Source: JAGPUQ01 sp963708735
Lineage (GTDB): Bacteria > Pseudomonadota > Gammaproteobacteria > Pseudomonadales > Porticoccaceae
Length of the DNA stretch: 64,000 nucleotides
Reading direction: 5' to 3'
NCBI GenBank assembly: GCA_963708735.1
Contig: CAVPTW010000035.1
Coordinates: 62,001-126,000, forward strand
The notes beneath the pieces were generated by a model. The model had not been told where the DNA came from. It worked only from the letters and a program-made list of their open reading frames with translations, and did no database searches. Position 1 is the stretch's first letter. Every line of letters begins with the position of its first letter. The position numbers were made by a program, and so were the translations under genes. Positions 9,441 through 18,053 of this stretch are shown in pieces.

Positions 9441-10649
9441 ATGAACTTCGACTACTCAGACAAAGCCCGCGCGCTGCAACTGCGCTTGCAGCAGTTCATG
9501 GACGCGGAGATCTACCCGGTGGAACACGCCTACCAGGAGTATTTCAAGACCGCAGCCAATCCCTGGGCCAGCCCGCCGCTGATGGTCGAGCTCAAGGCGA
9601 AGGCGAAAAAGGCCGGACTCTGGAATCTGTTCCTGCCGGCCCATCACCACGAGGACGGCCTGACCAATCTCGACTACGCGCCCCTGGCCGAGATCATGGG
9701 CCGGGTGCTGTGGGCCCCCGAGGTGTTCAACTGCAACGCGCCCGATACCGGCAACATGGAAGTCTTCATCAAGTACGCCACCGAAGCCCAGAAAGCGCGC
9801 TGGCTCGAACCCCTGCTGGCCGGCGAGATCCGCTCGGCCTTTGCCATGACCGAACCCGATGTAGCCTCGTCGGATGCGACCAATGTGCAGTGCTCCATCG
9901 TGCGCGATGGCGACGAGTATGTGATCAATGGCCGCAAGTGGTTCATCACCGGGATCCTGCACGAGGATTGCAAGATCATCATCGTGATGGGCAAGACCGA
10001 TCCGGACAATCCCAACCGCCATGTGCAGCAGTCGCAGGTGCTGGTGCCCCGCGACACCCCCGGCGTAAAGGTGACGCGCGCGCTCACCACGCTCGGTTAT
10101 GCCGACCCGCCCCTGGGTCACGGCGAAGTGGTGTTCGACAATGTGCGGGTGCCGGTGGCCAACTTGCTGCTGGGGGAAGGGCGCGGCTTCGAGATCGCCC
10201 AGGGCCGTCTGGGCCCGGGGCGCATCCACCACTGCATGCGCCTGATCGGCTGCGCGCAGCGCGCGCTGGAGCTGATGTGCCAGCGGGTCGAGCGGCGCAG
10301 CACCTTCGGCCGCAAGCTGAGCGAGCACCAGTCGGTGCGCGAGGACATCGCGCAGTCGTTCTGCGATATCGAACAGGCGCGCTTGCTGACCCTGCGGGCG
10401 GCGGAGAAGATCGATCGCGCGGGCACCAAGGAAGCCCGCGACCTGATCGCCGCGATCAAGATCGTCACTCCGGCGATGGCGCAGCGGGTCATCGACCGCG
10501 CCATCCAGGTGCACGGTGCGGGCGGCCTCACCGAGGATTATTTTCTCGCTGAGGCCTTCACTTATGCGCGCCAGATCCGCTTCGCCGACGGCCCCGATCA
10601 GGTGCACATGATGCAGTTGGGCCGCTCGCTGGTTAAGCAGTACGCCTGA
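9441..10649 (+). CDS. Acyl-CoA dehydrogenase, ACAD10/11-like
   Basis: This 402-residue flavoenzyme oxidises an acyl-CoA thioester to the 2-enoyl-CoA, passing electrons to electron-transfer flavoprotein. It shows the two family signatures: FAMTEPDVASSDATN around the flavin and substrate loop, and the C-terminal helix QVHGAGGLTEDYF. The active-site region reads RQIRFADGPDQVHMMQLGR, the ADGPD-VH form typical of the ACAD10/ACAD11 branch, not of short-chain enzymes. The ATG at MNFDYSDKA gives a normal N-terminus. The next gene, 31 bases downstream, is an APH-like kinase, the same partner that is fused to this domain in animal ACAD10 and ACAD11. Confidence 0.9.
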   Translation: MNFDYSDKARALQLRLQQFMDAEIYPVEHAYQEYFKTAANPWASPPLMVELKAKAKKAGLWNLFLPAHHHEDGLTNLDYAPLAEIMGRVLWAPEVFNCNAPDTGNMEVFIKYATEAQKARWLEPLLAGEIRSAFAMTEPDVASSDATNVQCSIVRDGDEYVINGRKWFITGILHEDCKIIIVMGKTDPDNPNRHVQQSQVLVPRDTPGVKVTRALTTLGYADPPLGHGEVVFDNVRVPVANLLLGEGRGFEIAQGRLGPGRIHHCMRLIGCAQRALELMCQRVERRSTFGRKLSEHQSVREDIAQSFCDIEQARLLTLRAAEKIDRAGTKEARDLIAAIKIVTPAMAQRVIDRAIQVHGAGGLTEDYFLAEAFTYARQIRFADGPDQVHMMQLGRSLVKQYA

Positions 10650-10680
10650 TGCCGATGGATGGACGAGCGAGAAAGACACC

Positions 10681-11727
10681 ATGAGCCAAGCGATCGATCG
10701 ACTGCCGGAAGACCGGCTCGGCGCCTACCTGGCGGCCCACATCGCGGATTTCGGCCGGCTCCAGCGCGCCGAAAAATTCGAGGGCGGCCAGTCCAACCCG
10801 ACCTTCCTGTTGACCACCGACCGCGCGCGCTATGTGCTGCGCCGCAAGCCGCCGGGCAATGTGCTGCCCTCCGCCCACGCCGTGGACCGCGAGTATCGGG
10901 TGATGAAGGCGCTGGCCGACACCCCGGTGCCGGTGCCCCGGGTGCGGGTGCTGTGCGAGGACGACAGCGTCATCGGCAGCATGTTTTTTGTCATGGATTA
11001 CCTCGACGGCACGGTCTACTGGGACGCGCCCCTGGCAGCGGTCGCCAAGGCCGACCGCACCCTCATGTACGACCGCATGAACGCCATCCTGGCGCACCTG
11101 CACCAGGTCGATGTCGCGGCGGTGGGGCTTGCGGACTTCGGCAAGCCCGGCAACTATTTCGAGCGCCAGTTCGGGCGCTGGACCAAACAGTACCGGGCTG
11201 CGGAGACTGAAACCATCCCTGCCATGGAGCAGCTGATGGCGTGGTTGCCGGGGCGGATCCCGGCGGACGACGGCCGCGTTGCGCTGATCCACGGCGACTA
11301 CCGGCTCGACAACATGATCTTCGCCAGGGATCGTCCCGAAGTGCTCGCGGTGCTGGACTGGGAATTGTCGACCCTGGGCCACCCGTTTTCGGACATCGCC
11401 TACCAGTGCATGCAGTTGCGGATTCCGGCCGACCCCAATCTCGGCAATCTGGGTGGGCTCGGCGGTCTCGACCGTCATGCGCTCGGCATTCCCACCGAGG
11501 CAGAATATGTGGCGCGCTACTGCGAGCGCATGGGGCTCGCGGAGATTCCGGACTGGTCGTTTTACCTTGCGTTCAGTTTCTTCCGCTTCGCCGCCATCCT
11601 GCAGGGCATCATGAAGCGCTATCAGGACGGCACGGCGTCCAGCACCCAGGCGCTCACCTACGGGCAGATGACCCGGCCAATGGCGGAAATGGCCATCGAG
11701 TTCCTGCGCGAGCAAGGCGAGCTGTGA
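10681..11727 (+). CDS. APH/ChoK-fold phosphotransferase (ACAD10/11 kinase domain-like)
   Basis: The 348-residue protein has the aminoglycoside-phosphotransferase fold. The N-lobe begins around FEGGQSNPTFLL with the nucleotide-lysine segment YVLRRKPPG. The catalytic Brenner motif is HGDYRLDNMIF near residues 204-214, followed by the metal-binding LDWELSTLGHP. It is not an antibiotic-resistance enzyme by context. This subgroup sits with acyl-CoA dehydrogenases and, in the animal fusion proteins and the Pseudomonas levulinate pathway (LvaA), phosphorylates a 4-hydroxyacyl-CoA so that the dehydrogenase-like partner can remove it. I infer a related role here. It lies between the acyl-CoA dehydrogenase and two quinone oxidoreductases on the same strand with short gaps. 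Confidence 0.85.
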   Translation: MSQAIDRLPEDRLGAYLAAHIADFGRLQRAEKFEGGQSNPTFLLTTDRARYVLRRKPPGNVLPSAHAVDREYRVMKALADTPVPVPRVRVLCEDDSVIGSMFFVMDYLDGTVYWDAPLAAVAKADRTLMYDRMNAILAHLHQVDVAAVGLADFGKPGNYFERQFGRWTKQYRAAETETIPAMEQLMAWLPGRIPADDGRVALIHGDYRLDNMIFARDRPEVLAVLDWELSTLGHPFSDIAYQCMQLRIPADPNLGNLGGLGGLDRHALGIPTEAEYVARYCERMGLAEIPDWSFYLAFSFFRFAAILQGIMKRYQDGTASSTQALTYGQMTRPMAEMAIEFLREQGEL

Positions 11728-11752
11728 CCACAAAATACCGGGGGGAAATGCC

Positions 11753-12730
11753 ATGAAAGCACTGGTCTGCGAGGCCTACGGGCCGGTCGAAAATCTGGTC
11801 TATCGGGACATGCCGGACCCGGTGCCGGGCGCGGGAGAAATCCTGGTGTCCATCGCAGCCATCGGCGTCAATTTTCCCGACGGCCTGCTGGTGGAAGGCA
11901 AGTATCAGGCGAAACCCCAGGTTCCCTTCATGCCGGGCGGCGAATTCGCCGGGAAGGTGGCGGCCCTGGGACCGGGGGCCAGCGGTTTTGCGGTGGGCGA
12001 CCGGGTGCTGGGCTGGAATGTCGGTCGCGGCGCCTACGCCGAGCAGATCGCGGTGCCGGCTGGCGAGCTGTTTCCATTGCCGGCCTCGATGTCCATGGAC
12101 CAGGGCGCGGCGCTCCTGTGTGCCACCGCGACGGCCCACCATGCGCTGCGCCAGCGCGGCCGCTTGCAGGCGGGCGAGACGCTGGTGGTGCTGGGCGCGG
12201 CGGGCGGCACCGGCGTCGCCGCCGTGCAGATCGGCAAGGCCATCGGCGCGCGCGTGATTGCGGTCTGCTCCAGCGACGAAAAGATCGCTTTTGCCAAATC
12301 CCAGGGTGCGGACGCGGGCATCAACTACAGCCGCGACGATCTCAATCAGGCGATCAAGACGCTGACCGATGGGCGCGGTGCCGATGTGGTCTACGATGCC
12401 GTCGGCGGCGATGCCTTCGACGCCTGCTCCCGCGCCATGGCCTGGGACGGACGCCTGCTGATCATCGGCTTTGCCTCGGGGCGCATCCCCACCCTGCCGG
12501 TCAACCTGACGCTGGTCAAAGGCTATGCGGTGATCGGCGTGTTCTGGGGCGCCTTTACCCAGCGCGAGCCGGCGGCCTACGCGGCCAACATGCGCGAACT
12601 GTTCGCCTGGTTCGAAGCGGGCAAGGTGGTGCCGGTGATCGACCGGGTATTTGCGCTCGCCGACGGCGTCAAGGCGATCCAGTACGTCACCGGGCGCGGC
12701 GCGCGCGGCAAAGTGGTGATCCGGCCCTGA
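11753..12730 (+). CDS. NADPH:quinone oxidoreductase family (MDR), first tandem copy
   Basis: This 325-residue medium-chain dehydrogenase/reductase lacks the zinc ligands of alcohol dehydrogenases and belongs with the zeta-crystallin type quinone reductases. Key segments are GVNFPDGLLVEGKYQ in the catalytic domain, VLGAAGGTGVAAVQIGKA as the NADPH-binding Rossmann loop, and YDAVGGDAFDACSRAM. The enzyme probably reduces a quinone or an enone/enoyl-CoA using NADPH. It starts at an ATG after GGGGGAAAT. The following gene is a close tandem copy. The two differ mainly between residues 55 and 125, around the substrate pocket. Confidence 0.85.
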   Translation: MKALVCEAYGPVENLVYRDMPDPVPGAGEILVSIAAIGVNFPDGLLVEGKYQAKPQVPFMPGGEFAGKVAALGPGASGFAVGDRVLGWNVGRGAYAEQIAVPAGELFPLPASMSMDQGAALLCATATAHHALRQRGRLQAGETLVVLGAAGGTGVAAVQIGKAIGARVIAVCSSDEKIAFAKSQGADAGINYSRDDLNQAIKTLTDGRGADVVYDAVGGDAFDACSRAMAWDGRLLIIGFASGRIPTLPVNLTLVKGYAVIGVFWGAFTQREPAAYAANMRELFAWFEAGKVVPVIDRVFALADGVKAIQYVTGRGARGKVVIRP

Positions 12731-12752
12731 GCGGCGGTTGCGGAGAACAACG

Positions 12753-13730
12753 ATGAAGGCGTTGGTGTGCGAGGCCTACGGGCCGGTCGAAAATCTGGTC
12801 TATCGGGACCTGCCGGATCCGGTGCCCGGTGCGGGTGAAATCCTGGTGGCGGTGCGCGCGATCGGCGTCAATTTTCCCGATGGCCTGCTGGTAGAGGGCA
12901 AGTATCAGGCCAGACCGCCCTGCCCCTTTGTGCCCGGCTCCGAAGTGAGCGGCGATGTGATCGCCCTGGGCGCAGGGGTGGACCGTTTCCAGATCGGCGA
13001 TCGGGTGCTGAGCCTCACCACCAGCTTCGGCGCCTATGCCGAGAAAATCGTCCTGCCCGCCGCGGTGGCAAACAAGCTGCCGGCCTTCATGGATTATGAA
13101 CAGGGCGCTGCGCTGCTCGCCGCCACCGGCACCGCTCACCACGCGCTGCGCCAGCGCGGCCGGTTGCAGGCGGGGGAGACGCTGGTGGTGCTGGGCGCAG
13201 CGGGCGGCACCGGCGTCGCCGCCGTGCAGATCGGCAAGGCCATCGGCGCGCGCGTGATCGCGGTCTGCTCCAGCGATGCAAAGCTCGCCTTTGCCAGATC
13301 CCAGGGCGCGGATGACGGCATCAACTACAGCCGCGAGGATCTGAATCAGGCGATCAAGACGCTGACCGACGGGCGCGGCGCCGATGTGGTCTACGATGCC
13401 GTCGGCGGCGATGCCTTCGACGCCTGCTCCCGCGCCATGGCGTGGGACGGACGGTTGCTGGTCGTGGGCTTTGCCTCGGGGCGCATCCCGACCCTGCCGG
13501 TCAACCTGACGCTGGTGAAAGGCTATTCGGTGATCGGCGTGTTCTGGGGGGCCTTTACCGAGAAGGAACCCACAGCGCACGCTGCCAACATGCGCGAGCT
13601 GTTCGGCTGGATCGAGACCGGCCAGGTGAGGCCGGTGATCGACGCGGTGTTTCCGCTGACCGACGGCATCGCCGCGATCAAGAAGGTGACCGGCCGCGAC
13701 GTCATGGGCAAGGTCATCGTAAAACCCTGA
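12753..13730 (+). CDS. NADPH:quinone oxidoreductase family (MDR), second tandem copy
   Basis: This copy is also 325 residues and shares long identical stretches with its upstream neighbour, for example MKALVCEAYGPVENLVYRD at the start and the whole NADPH-binding segment around GETLVVLGAAGGTGVAA. It differs in the substrate-side region (CPFVPGSEVSGDV and LSLTTSFGAYAEK in place of VPFMPGGEFAGKV and LGWNVGRGAYAEQ). This indicates a tandem duplication with divergence of the pocket. The start is at the ATG at MKALVCEAYG, 22 bases after the first copy ends and after a GGAG; an in-frame upstream start is unlikely. Same operon. Confidence 0.85.
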   Translation: MKALVCEAYGPVENLVYRDLPDPVPGAGEILVAVRAIGVNFPDGLLVEGKYQARPPCPFVPGSEVSGDVIALGAGVDRFQIGDRVLSLTTSFGAYAEKIVLPAAVANKLPAFMDYEQGAALLAATGTAHHALRQRGRLQAGETLVVLGAAGGTGVAAVQIGKAIGARVIAVCSSDAKLAFARSQGADDGINYSREDLNQAIKTLTDGRGADVVYDAVGGDAFDACSRAMAWDGRLLVVGFASGRIPTLPVNLTLVKGYSVIGVFWGAFTEKEPTAHAANMRELFGWIETGQVRPVIDAVFPLTDGIAAIKKVTGRDVMGKVIVKP

Positions 13731-13740
13731 GGACAGGATC

Positions 13741-14511
13741 ATGGATTCCAAACGCTTCGATCTCACCGGCCGGGTGGCGCTGGTGACGGGTGCCTCCAGC
13801 GGCTTCGGCGAGCATTTCGTTCGCGTGCTGGCCGAAGCCGGCGCGCGCGTGGTCGCGGGCGCGCGCCGCGAGGATCGCCTCAACCGGCTGGTGGATGAAA
13901 TCGCCGCCGCCGGGGGCGCGGCCCACGCGGTTGGCATGGATGTCACCGACGCCGCCAGCGTCGCCGCCGCCTTCGCGGCGGCGGAGGCGAAATTCGGCAC
14001 CGTGGATCTGCTGGTCAACAATGCCGGCGTCGCGGCTCCCGGGGTTCTGCACAAGACCGCGGAAGCCGACTGGGACTGGGTGGTGGACACCAATCTCAAG
14101 GGCGCTTGGCTGGTCGCGGCGGAAGCGGCCCGGCGCATGCTGGCGGCCGGTCGCGGTGGGGCCATCGTCAATATCGCCTCGGTGCTGGGCATGGCCACCA
14201 GTCGCGGCCACGGCGTCTATTCGGCCACCAAGGCGGGGGTGATCCAGCTCACCAAGCACATGGCGCTGGAGCTGGCGGGCAAGAACATCCGCGTCAATGC
14301 CATCTGCCCGGGCTACTTCAAGACCGAAATGAACGATGAATACTTCGACAGCGCGGCCGGGCAGGCTTACATCGCCGCCACGCCGGGCGGTCGCCTGGGC
14401 CGCATGGAGGAAATGGATGGCCCGCTGCTGCTGCTCGCCAGCGACGCCGGCTCCTTCATCAACGGCGCCCTGCTGCCGGTGGATGGCGGCCATCTGGTGA
14501 TGTCCATCTGA
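13741..14511 (+). CDS. Short-chain dehydrogenase/reductase (SDR) 1
   Basis: This 256-residue classical SDR carries the cofactor motif TGASSGFG (TGxxxGxG), NNAG near residue 96, and the catalytic pair YSATK. Family enzymes oxidise or reduce hydroxy/keto groups, here plausibly a 3-hydroxyacyl-CoA or a related intermediate made by the upstream dehydrogenase. The C-terminal PVDGGHLVMSI is normal. It follows the second quinone oxidoreductase by ten bases and precedes the next SDR by nine, so the genes are surely cotranscribed. The specificity cannot be read from sequence. Confidence 0.88.
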   Translation: MDSKRFDLTGRVALVTGASSGFGEHFVRVLAEAGARVVAGARREDRLNRLVDEIAAAGGAAHAVGMDVTDAASVAAAFAAAEAKFGTVDLLVNNAGVAAPGVLHKTAEADWDWVVDTNLKGAWLVAAEAARRMLAAGRGGAIVNIASVLGMATSRGHGVYSATKAGVIQLTKHMALELAGKNIRVNAICPGYFKTEMNDEYFDSAAGQAYIAATPGGRLGRMEEMDGPLLLLASDAGSFINGALLPVDGGHLVMSI

Positions 14512-14520
14512 GGAGAAAAA

Positions 14521-15285
14521 ATGACCACCAAACTCTTTGAGCTGACGGGACGCATCGCGCTGATTGCCGGCGCCAGTCGCGGCATCGGTGCGGCCATCGC
14601 CAAACTGCTGGCCGAACAGGGCGCCCACGTCATCGTCACCAGCCGCAAGCTCGACAGCTGCCAGCGCGTGGTGGACGAAATCCAGGCCGCCGGCCACAGC
14701 GCCGAGGCCATGGCCTGTCATATCGGCGAGATCGAGCAGATCGAGGCCGCCTTTGCCCAGGTCCGCGCCACCCACGGCCGCCTCGACATCCTGGTCAACA
14801 ACGCCGCCGCCAACCCCTATTTCGGCCATGTGGTGGATACCGACCTGCCCGCCTTCCAGAAAACCCTGGACGTGAATATCCGCGGCTATTTTTATATGTC
14901 CGTGGGGGCGATAAAGCTGATGCGCCAAGGGGGCGGCGGCGCCATCGTCAATGTGGGCTCGGTCAACGGCATCACCCCGGGACCACGGCAAGGCATTTAT
15001 TCGATTTCGAAGGCGGCGATCATCAGCATGACCAAGACCTTCGCCAAGGAGTGTGCGCTCGAAAACATCCGCGTCAACGCGCTGTTGCCCGGTCTCACCA
15101 AAACCAGATTCGCCGGCGCGTTGTTCACCAACGAGGACGTGCATCGCGAGATCATGGCGGGCATTCCCATGGGCCGTCACGCGGAGCCCGAAGAAATGGC
15201 CGGCGCCGTGCTCTATCTGGTATCGGACGCGGCCAGCTACACCACGGGCACCTGTCTGACCGTCGATGGCGGCATCACCATCTGA
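14521..15285 (+). CDS. Short-chain dehydrogenase/reductase (SDR) 2
   Basis: The 254-residue protein has the glycine motif in the form AGASRGIG (TG replaced by AG), NNAA in place of the usual NNAG, and the catalytic YSISK. The arginine after the glycine-rich motif together with TSRK suggests NADP(H) preference. It is the second of three SDR genes in a row, with an RBS-like GAGGAG just before the ATG. It probably acts on a hydroxy or oxo intermediate of the same pathway as its neighbours. It is not close in sequence to SDR 1 or SDR 3, so it is not a recent duplicate. Confidence 0.87.
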   Translation: MTTKLFELTGRIALIAGASRGIGAAIAKLLAEQGAHVIVTSRKLDSCQRVVDEIQAAGHSAEAMACHIGEIEQIEAAFAQVRATHGRLDILVNNAAANPYFGHVVDTDLPAFQKTLDVNIRGYFYMSVGAIKLMRQGGGGAIVNVGSVNGITPGPRQGIYSISKAAIISMTKTFAKECALENIRVNALLPGLTKTRFAGALFTNEDVHREIMAGIPMGRHAEPEEMAGAVLYLVSDAASYTTGTCLTVDGGITI

Positions 15286-15327
15286 TGCCCAGAATGTGAA
15301 CAGCTGACAATACAACGAGGCGGCGCG

Positions 15328-16098
15328 ATGCGAACCCACTACAATTTCGACAATCAGGTCGTCCTGATCACGGGCGCGGGCTCCGGCTTCGGCAAGCTGG
15401 CCGCCGAGCAGTTCGCGGCGGCCGGCGCGCGCCTCGCCCTGTGCGATCTCAACGAAAAAGCCGTCAGCGCCGTGGCCCGGCAACTGGAAGCCGGCGGCGC
15501 CCAGGTGGTGGCCATGGCCTGCGATGTCGGCGTACCCGCGCAGGTGGCGGCTTTTTTCGCTACCCTCGATGACAGCTTCGAGCGCCTCGACGTGGCGATC
15601 AACAATGCCGGCGTCTCCCACGCCAAGGTGCGGCTGCACGAAACCGACCTCGCCATGTGGGACCGCGTTATCGACACCAATCTCAAGGGCGTCTATCTGT
15701 GCATGCAGCAGGAGCTTGCCCGCATGGTCACCCGCAACAGCGGCGCCATCCTCAATGTGAGTTCGGCGGCGGGCATCATGGGCGCACCTTTCATCAGCCT
15801 CTACAGCGCCAGCAAGCATGGCGTGATCGGACTGACCAAATCGGCGGCCCTGGAATACGGACGCAAAGGGATCCGGGTCAACGCCTTGTGTCCGGCCTTC
15901 GCCCTGACGCCCCTGGTCGAGGCCAGCCTGAATGCGGCCGGCGGCAAGAGCCGCGAAAATCTCGAGGCGGGCAACCCGATGCGACGCTTGGGCGAGATGG
16001 ATGAGGTGGTGCAGGCGATGCTGTGGGCCTGCTGCGACGACAACAGTTTCATGAACGGCGCCGTGATTCCCATCGACGGCGGGCTGTCCGCCGCCTGA
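15328..16098 (+). CDS. Short-chain dehydrogenase/reductase (SDR) 3
   Basis: This 256-residue classical SDR has TGAGSGFG, NNAG near residue 93 and the catalytic YSASK. The aspartate in ALCDLNEKA at the end of beta-strand 2 favours NAD over NADP. The gene follows SDR 2 after 42 bases and ends seven bases before pdxH. With three SDRs, two quinone reductases and an acyl-CoA dehydrogenase in line, the operon appears built for stepwise oxidation of a branched or hydroxylated acid, but the substrate is not known. Confidence 0.87.
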   Translation: MRTHYNFDNQVVLITGAGSGFGKLAAEQFAAAGARLALCDLNEKAVSAVARQLEAGGAQVVAMACDVGVPAQVAAFFATLDDSFERLDVAINNAGVSHAKVRLHETDLAMWDRVIDTNLKGVYLCMQQELARMVTRNSGAILNVSSAAGIMGAPFISLYSASKHGVIGLTKSAALEYGRKGIRVNALCPAFALTPLVEASLNAAGGKSRENLEAGNPMRRLGEMDEVVQAMLWACCDDNSFMNGAVIPIDGGLSAA

Positions 16099-16105
16099 GT
16101 GCACC

Positions 16106-16747
16106 ATGAGCATCGACTTCAAGCGCCGGGAATACCGCTATGGCAACCTGACCCGGGAGTCGCTCCGGGACTCGCCTTTCGACCAGTTTCAGCTCTGGCT
16201 CGACGCAGCCGTCGCCTCGCCCATGGTCGACCCAACGGCGATGGTGGTCGCGACGCTCGATGCCGCAGGCCGGCCCTGGCAGCGGGCCGTGTTGCTCAAG
16301 GGCTTCGACGCCCGGGGCTTCGTGTTCTACACCAATCTGGGCAGCCACAAGGCGGCGCAGATTGCCGCCAGCACCGAACTCAGTCTGCATTTCCCGTGGT
16401 TTTTGCTGGACCGCCAGGTCAGTATCGCCGGCACCGCGAGCCCGGTTTCGCGGGACGAAGTGAGCGACTACTTCGCCACACGGCCCCGGGACAGTCAGCT
16501 GGCTGCCTGGGCCTCCCGGCAGAGCACCGAGCTTGCCTCGCGCGAAGATCTGGAAGCGGCGTTTGCGCGCTGCGCCGCGCGCTTTGCGGGAGGCGAAGTT
16601 CCGGTTCCGGAGTTCTGGGGCGGTTTTCGGGTGGCGCCCAGGGCATTTGAATTCTGGCAGGGCGGCGAAATGCGCCTGCACGACCGCTTCCGCTACCTGC
16701 CGGGTCCGACACCGGACAGCTGGCGGATAGCACGTCTGGCACCCTGA
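16106..16747 (+). CDS. pdxH: Pyridoxine/pyridoxamine 5'-phosphate oxidase
   Basis: The 213-residue protein is the FMN enzyme that makes pyridoxal 5'-phosphate from pyridoxine or pyridoxamine phosphate with oxygen. Typical features are the substrate/FMN segment RAVLLKGFDARGFVFYTN, SRQST, and the C-terminal signature FEFWQGGEMRLHDRFRY ending in RLAP. Length equals that of E. coli PdxH (218) within a few residues. It lies directly behind the SDR genes. A functional link to them is not obvious, and this may be a passenger in the operon. Confidence 0.95.
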   Translation: MSIDFKRREYRYGNLTRESLRDSPFDQFQLWLDAAVASPMVDPTAMVVATLDAAGRPWQRAVLLKGFDARGFVFYTNLGSHKAAQIAASTELSLHFPWFLLDRQVSIAGTASPVSRDEVSDYFATRPRDSQLAAWASRQSTELASREDLEAAFARCAARFAGGEVPVPEFWGGFRVAPRAFEFWQGGEMRLHDRFRYLPGPTPDSWRIARLAP

Positions 16748-16775
16748 TCCGACGCCCTGATCCGACGAGGCAGCG

Positions 16776-17375
16776 ATGACGCGCATTCACCTGATCCGCC
16801 ATGGCGAGACCGCCTGGAACGCCGAGGGCCGCATCCAGGGGCATGCCGACAACCCCCTCAATGCCCTGGGCCGGAGCCAGGCGCTGGGTCTGCGTGAAAC
16901 CCTCGCCCATCTCGAGCCGGTGCGGATTTACACCAGTACCAGCCTGCGCGCGCGGGAAACCGCCGAGCTGGCGTTCGGCCAGCGGGGGGTGGAGTTCGTC
17001 CCGATGGAGAATCTGCGTGAAATCTATCTGGCGGACTGGGAGGGCTTCCTCTACCAGGAGATCGAGCAGCTGCATCCCGAGGACGTTCATGCGTTTCGGC
17101 ACGCGCCGCATCGCTTCAACTATCCCGGCGCGGAAACCTTCGCCCAGTTGCAGGCGCGCGGGTTGCTGGCACTGGAGGAAATCATGGCGCGCGAGCACGG
17201 CGGCGGCGATGTGGTGGTGGTCAGTCACGGCGCCATGATTCGCACGCTGCTGAGCCACTACCTCGACCGCCCCCTGAGCCGCCTCTGGGAGCCACCGCGC
17301 ATGCACAACTGCGCCCACAGCATCCTCCAGGTGCGGCCCGATGGCCCGCCCGGGTGGTGCAGTACGCCGATCTGA
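16776..17375 (+). CDS. Histidine phosphatase (CobC/GpmB-like), C-terminus frameshifted
   Basis: The protein begins MTRIHLIRHGETAWNAEG, with the RHGE catalytic motif, and has the second active-site histidine in VVVSHGAMIRTLL, so the enzyme core is complete (199 residues as read). The last residues (PGWCSTPI) do not look native. Switching frame near 17344-17354 gives ARVVQYADLTQGFGAGE and a stop at 17401, the kind of ending these phosphatases have. One missing base in the C/G run would explain this, and the restored length is 208 residues. Relatives include phosphoglycerate-mutase-like enzymes and alpha-ribazole phosphatase; the substrate is undetermined. Confidence 0.8.
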   Translation: MTRIHLIRHGETAWNAEGRIQGHADNPLNALGRSQALGLRETLAHLEPVRIYTSTSLRARETAELAFGQRGVEFVPMENLREIYLADWEGFLYQEIEQLHPEDVHAFRHAPHRFNYPGAETFAQLQARGLLALEEIMAREHGGGDVVVVSHGAMIRTLLSHYLDRPLSRLWEPPRMHNCAHSILQVRPDGPPGWCSTPI

Positions 17376-17503
17376 CCCAGGGCTTTGGCGCCGGCGAATG
17401 AATTTCCGGTCCGGCGCACGCGGGCGAAGCAATCTTGGCGCCGGGATTGGACCTGCTGTGCTAACCTCGCGCCCCTGTTGAACAGCAGCCACGGGAGAAT
17501 CCG

Positions 17504-17887
17504 GTGACCGGTCAGGCAATATTGGAGTTCTGGCTCCAGGCAGTGAATGATGGCGATGTCGATGCCCTGGTGAATCTCTACGCGGATGGCGCCACCCTGT
17601 TTCCGACTTTTTCGCCCCATGCCCTGGCCGATGCCCAGGCGATCCGAAGCTATTTCGAAGCCCTGGCATCGCGCCCTGCGCTGGCGGTCAGCCTGTATCG
17701 CTCGCGTTTGTACCAGCACGAGCTTCCCGGCGGCCTCGTGGTACTGGCGGGAGTCTATGCGTTCAAGTTCGAAGTGGACGATGACCTGCTGACGTTCCCG
17801 TCGCGGTTTACCATAGTGCTCGATCCCGGCGCCGAGCGCCCCATCCGGCACCACCATTCGGCGCAGGTCCCGCGGACGCTCAATTAG
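17504..17887 (+). CDS. NTF2/SnoaL-like small protein
   Basis: This is a 127-residue alpha+beta barrel protein of the nuclear transport factor 2 superfamily. The opening ILEFWLQAVNDGDVDALVNLYADGATLFPTF and the later RSYFEALA, FTIVLDP and HHHSAQVP fit the family pattern. Members bind or isomerise small hydrophobic molecules (ketosteroid isomerase, SnoaL cyclases) or have no catalysis. The start is GTG after GGGAG. It is a single gene between the phosphatase and the monooxygenase, and the sequence gives no specific substrate. Confidence 0.7.
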   Translation: MTGQAILEFWLQAVNDGDVDALVNLYADGATLFPTFSPHALADAQAIRSYFEALASRPALAVSLYRSRLYQHELPGGLVVLAGVYAFKFEVDDDLLTFPSRFTIVLDPGAERPIRHHHSAQVPRTLN

Positions 17888-18053
17888 CGGGCTGAATCGG
17901 AAGCGACTACTTATTATTACGGCATTGATTCAGAACAACTCAGGGAATAAAACGCTATTGACGGCGCGGTTCGCGTTAATGAGTATCCGGGCAATTGGCG
18001 GCGCGCCTACGGGCGCCGTTCCCGGTGCAAACCAATTCAGACGACAGGAGTGA

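Noticed and set aside
10681..11727. Antibiotic-resistance aminoglycoside phosphotransferase
   Set aside because: The fold is shared, but the neighbours and sequence pattern are those of the acyl-CoA-linked kinase group.
13714..16122. An 802-codon open frame antisense to the three SDR genes
   Set aside because: Its composition follows the third-position GC of the SDR genes on the other strand, and it spans three genuine genes and their spacers.
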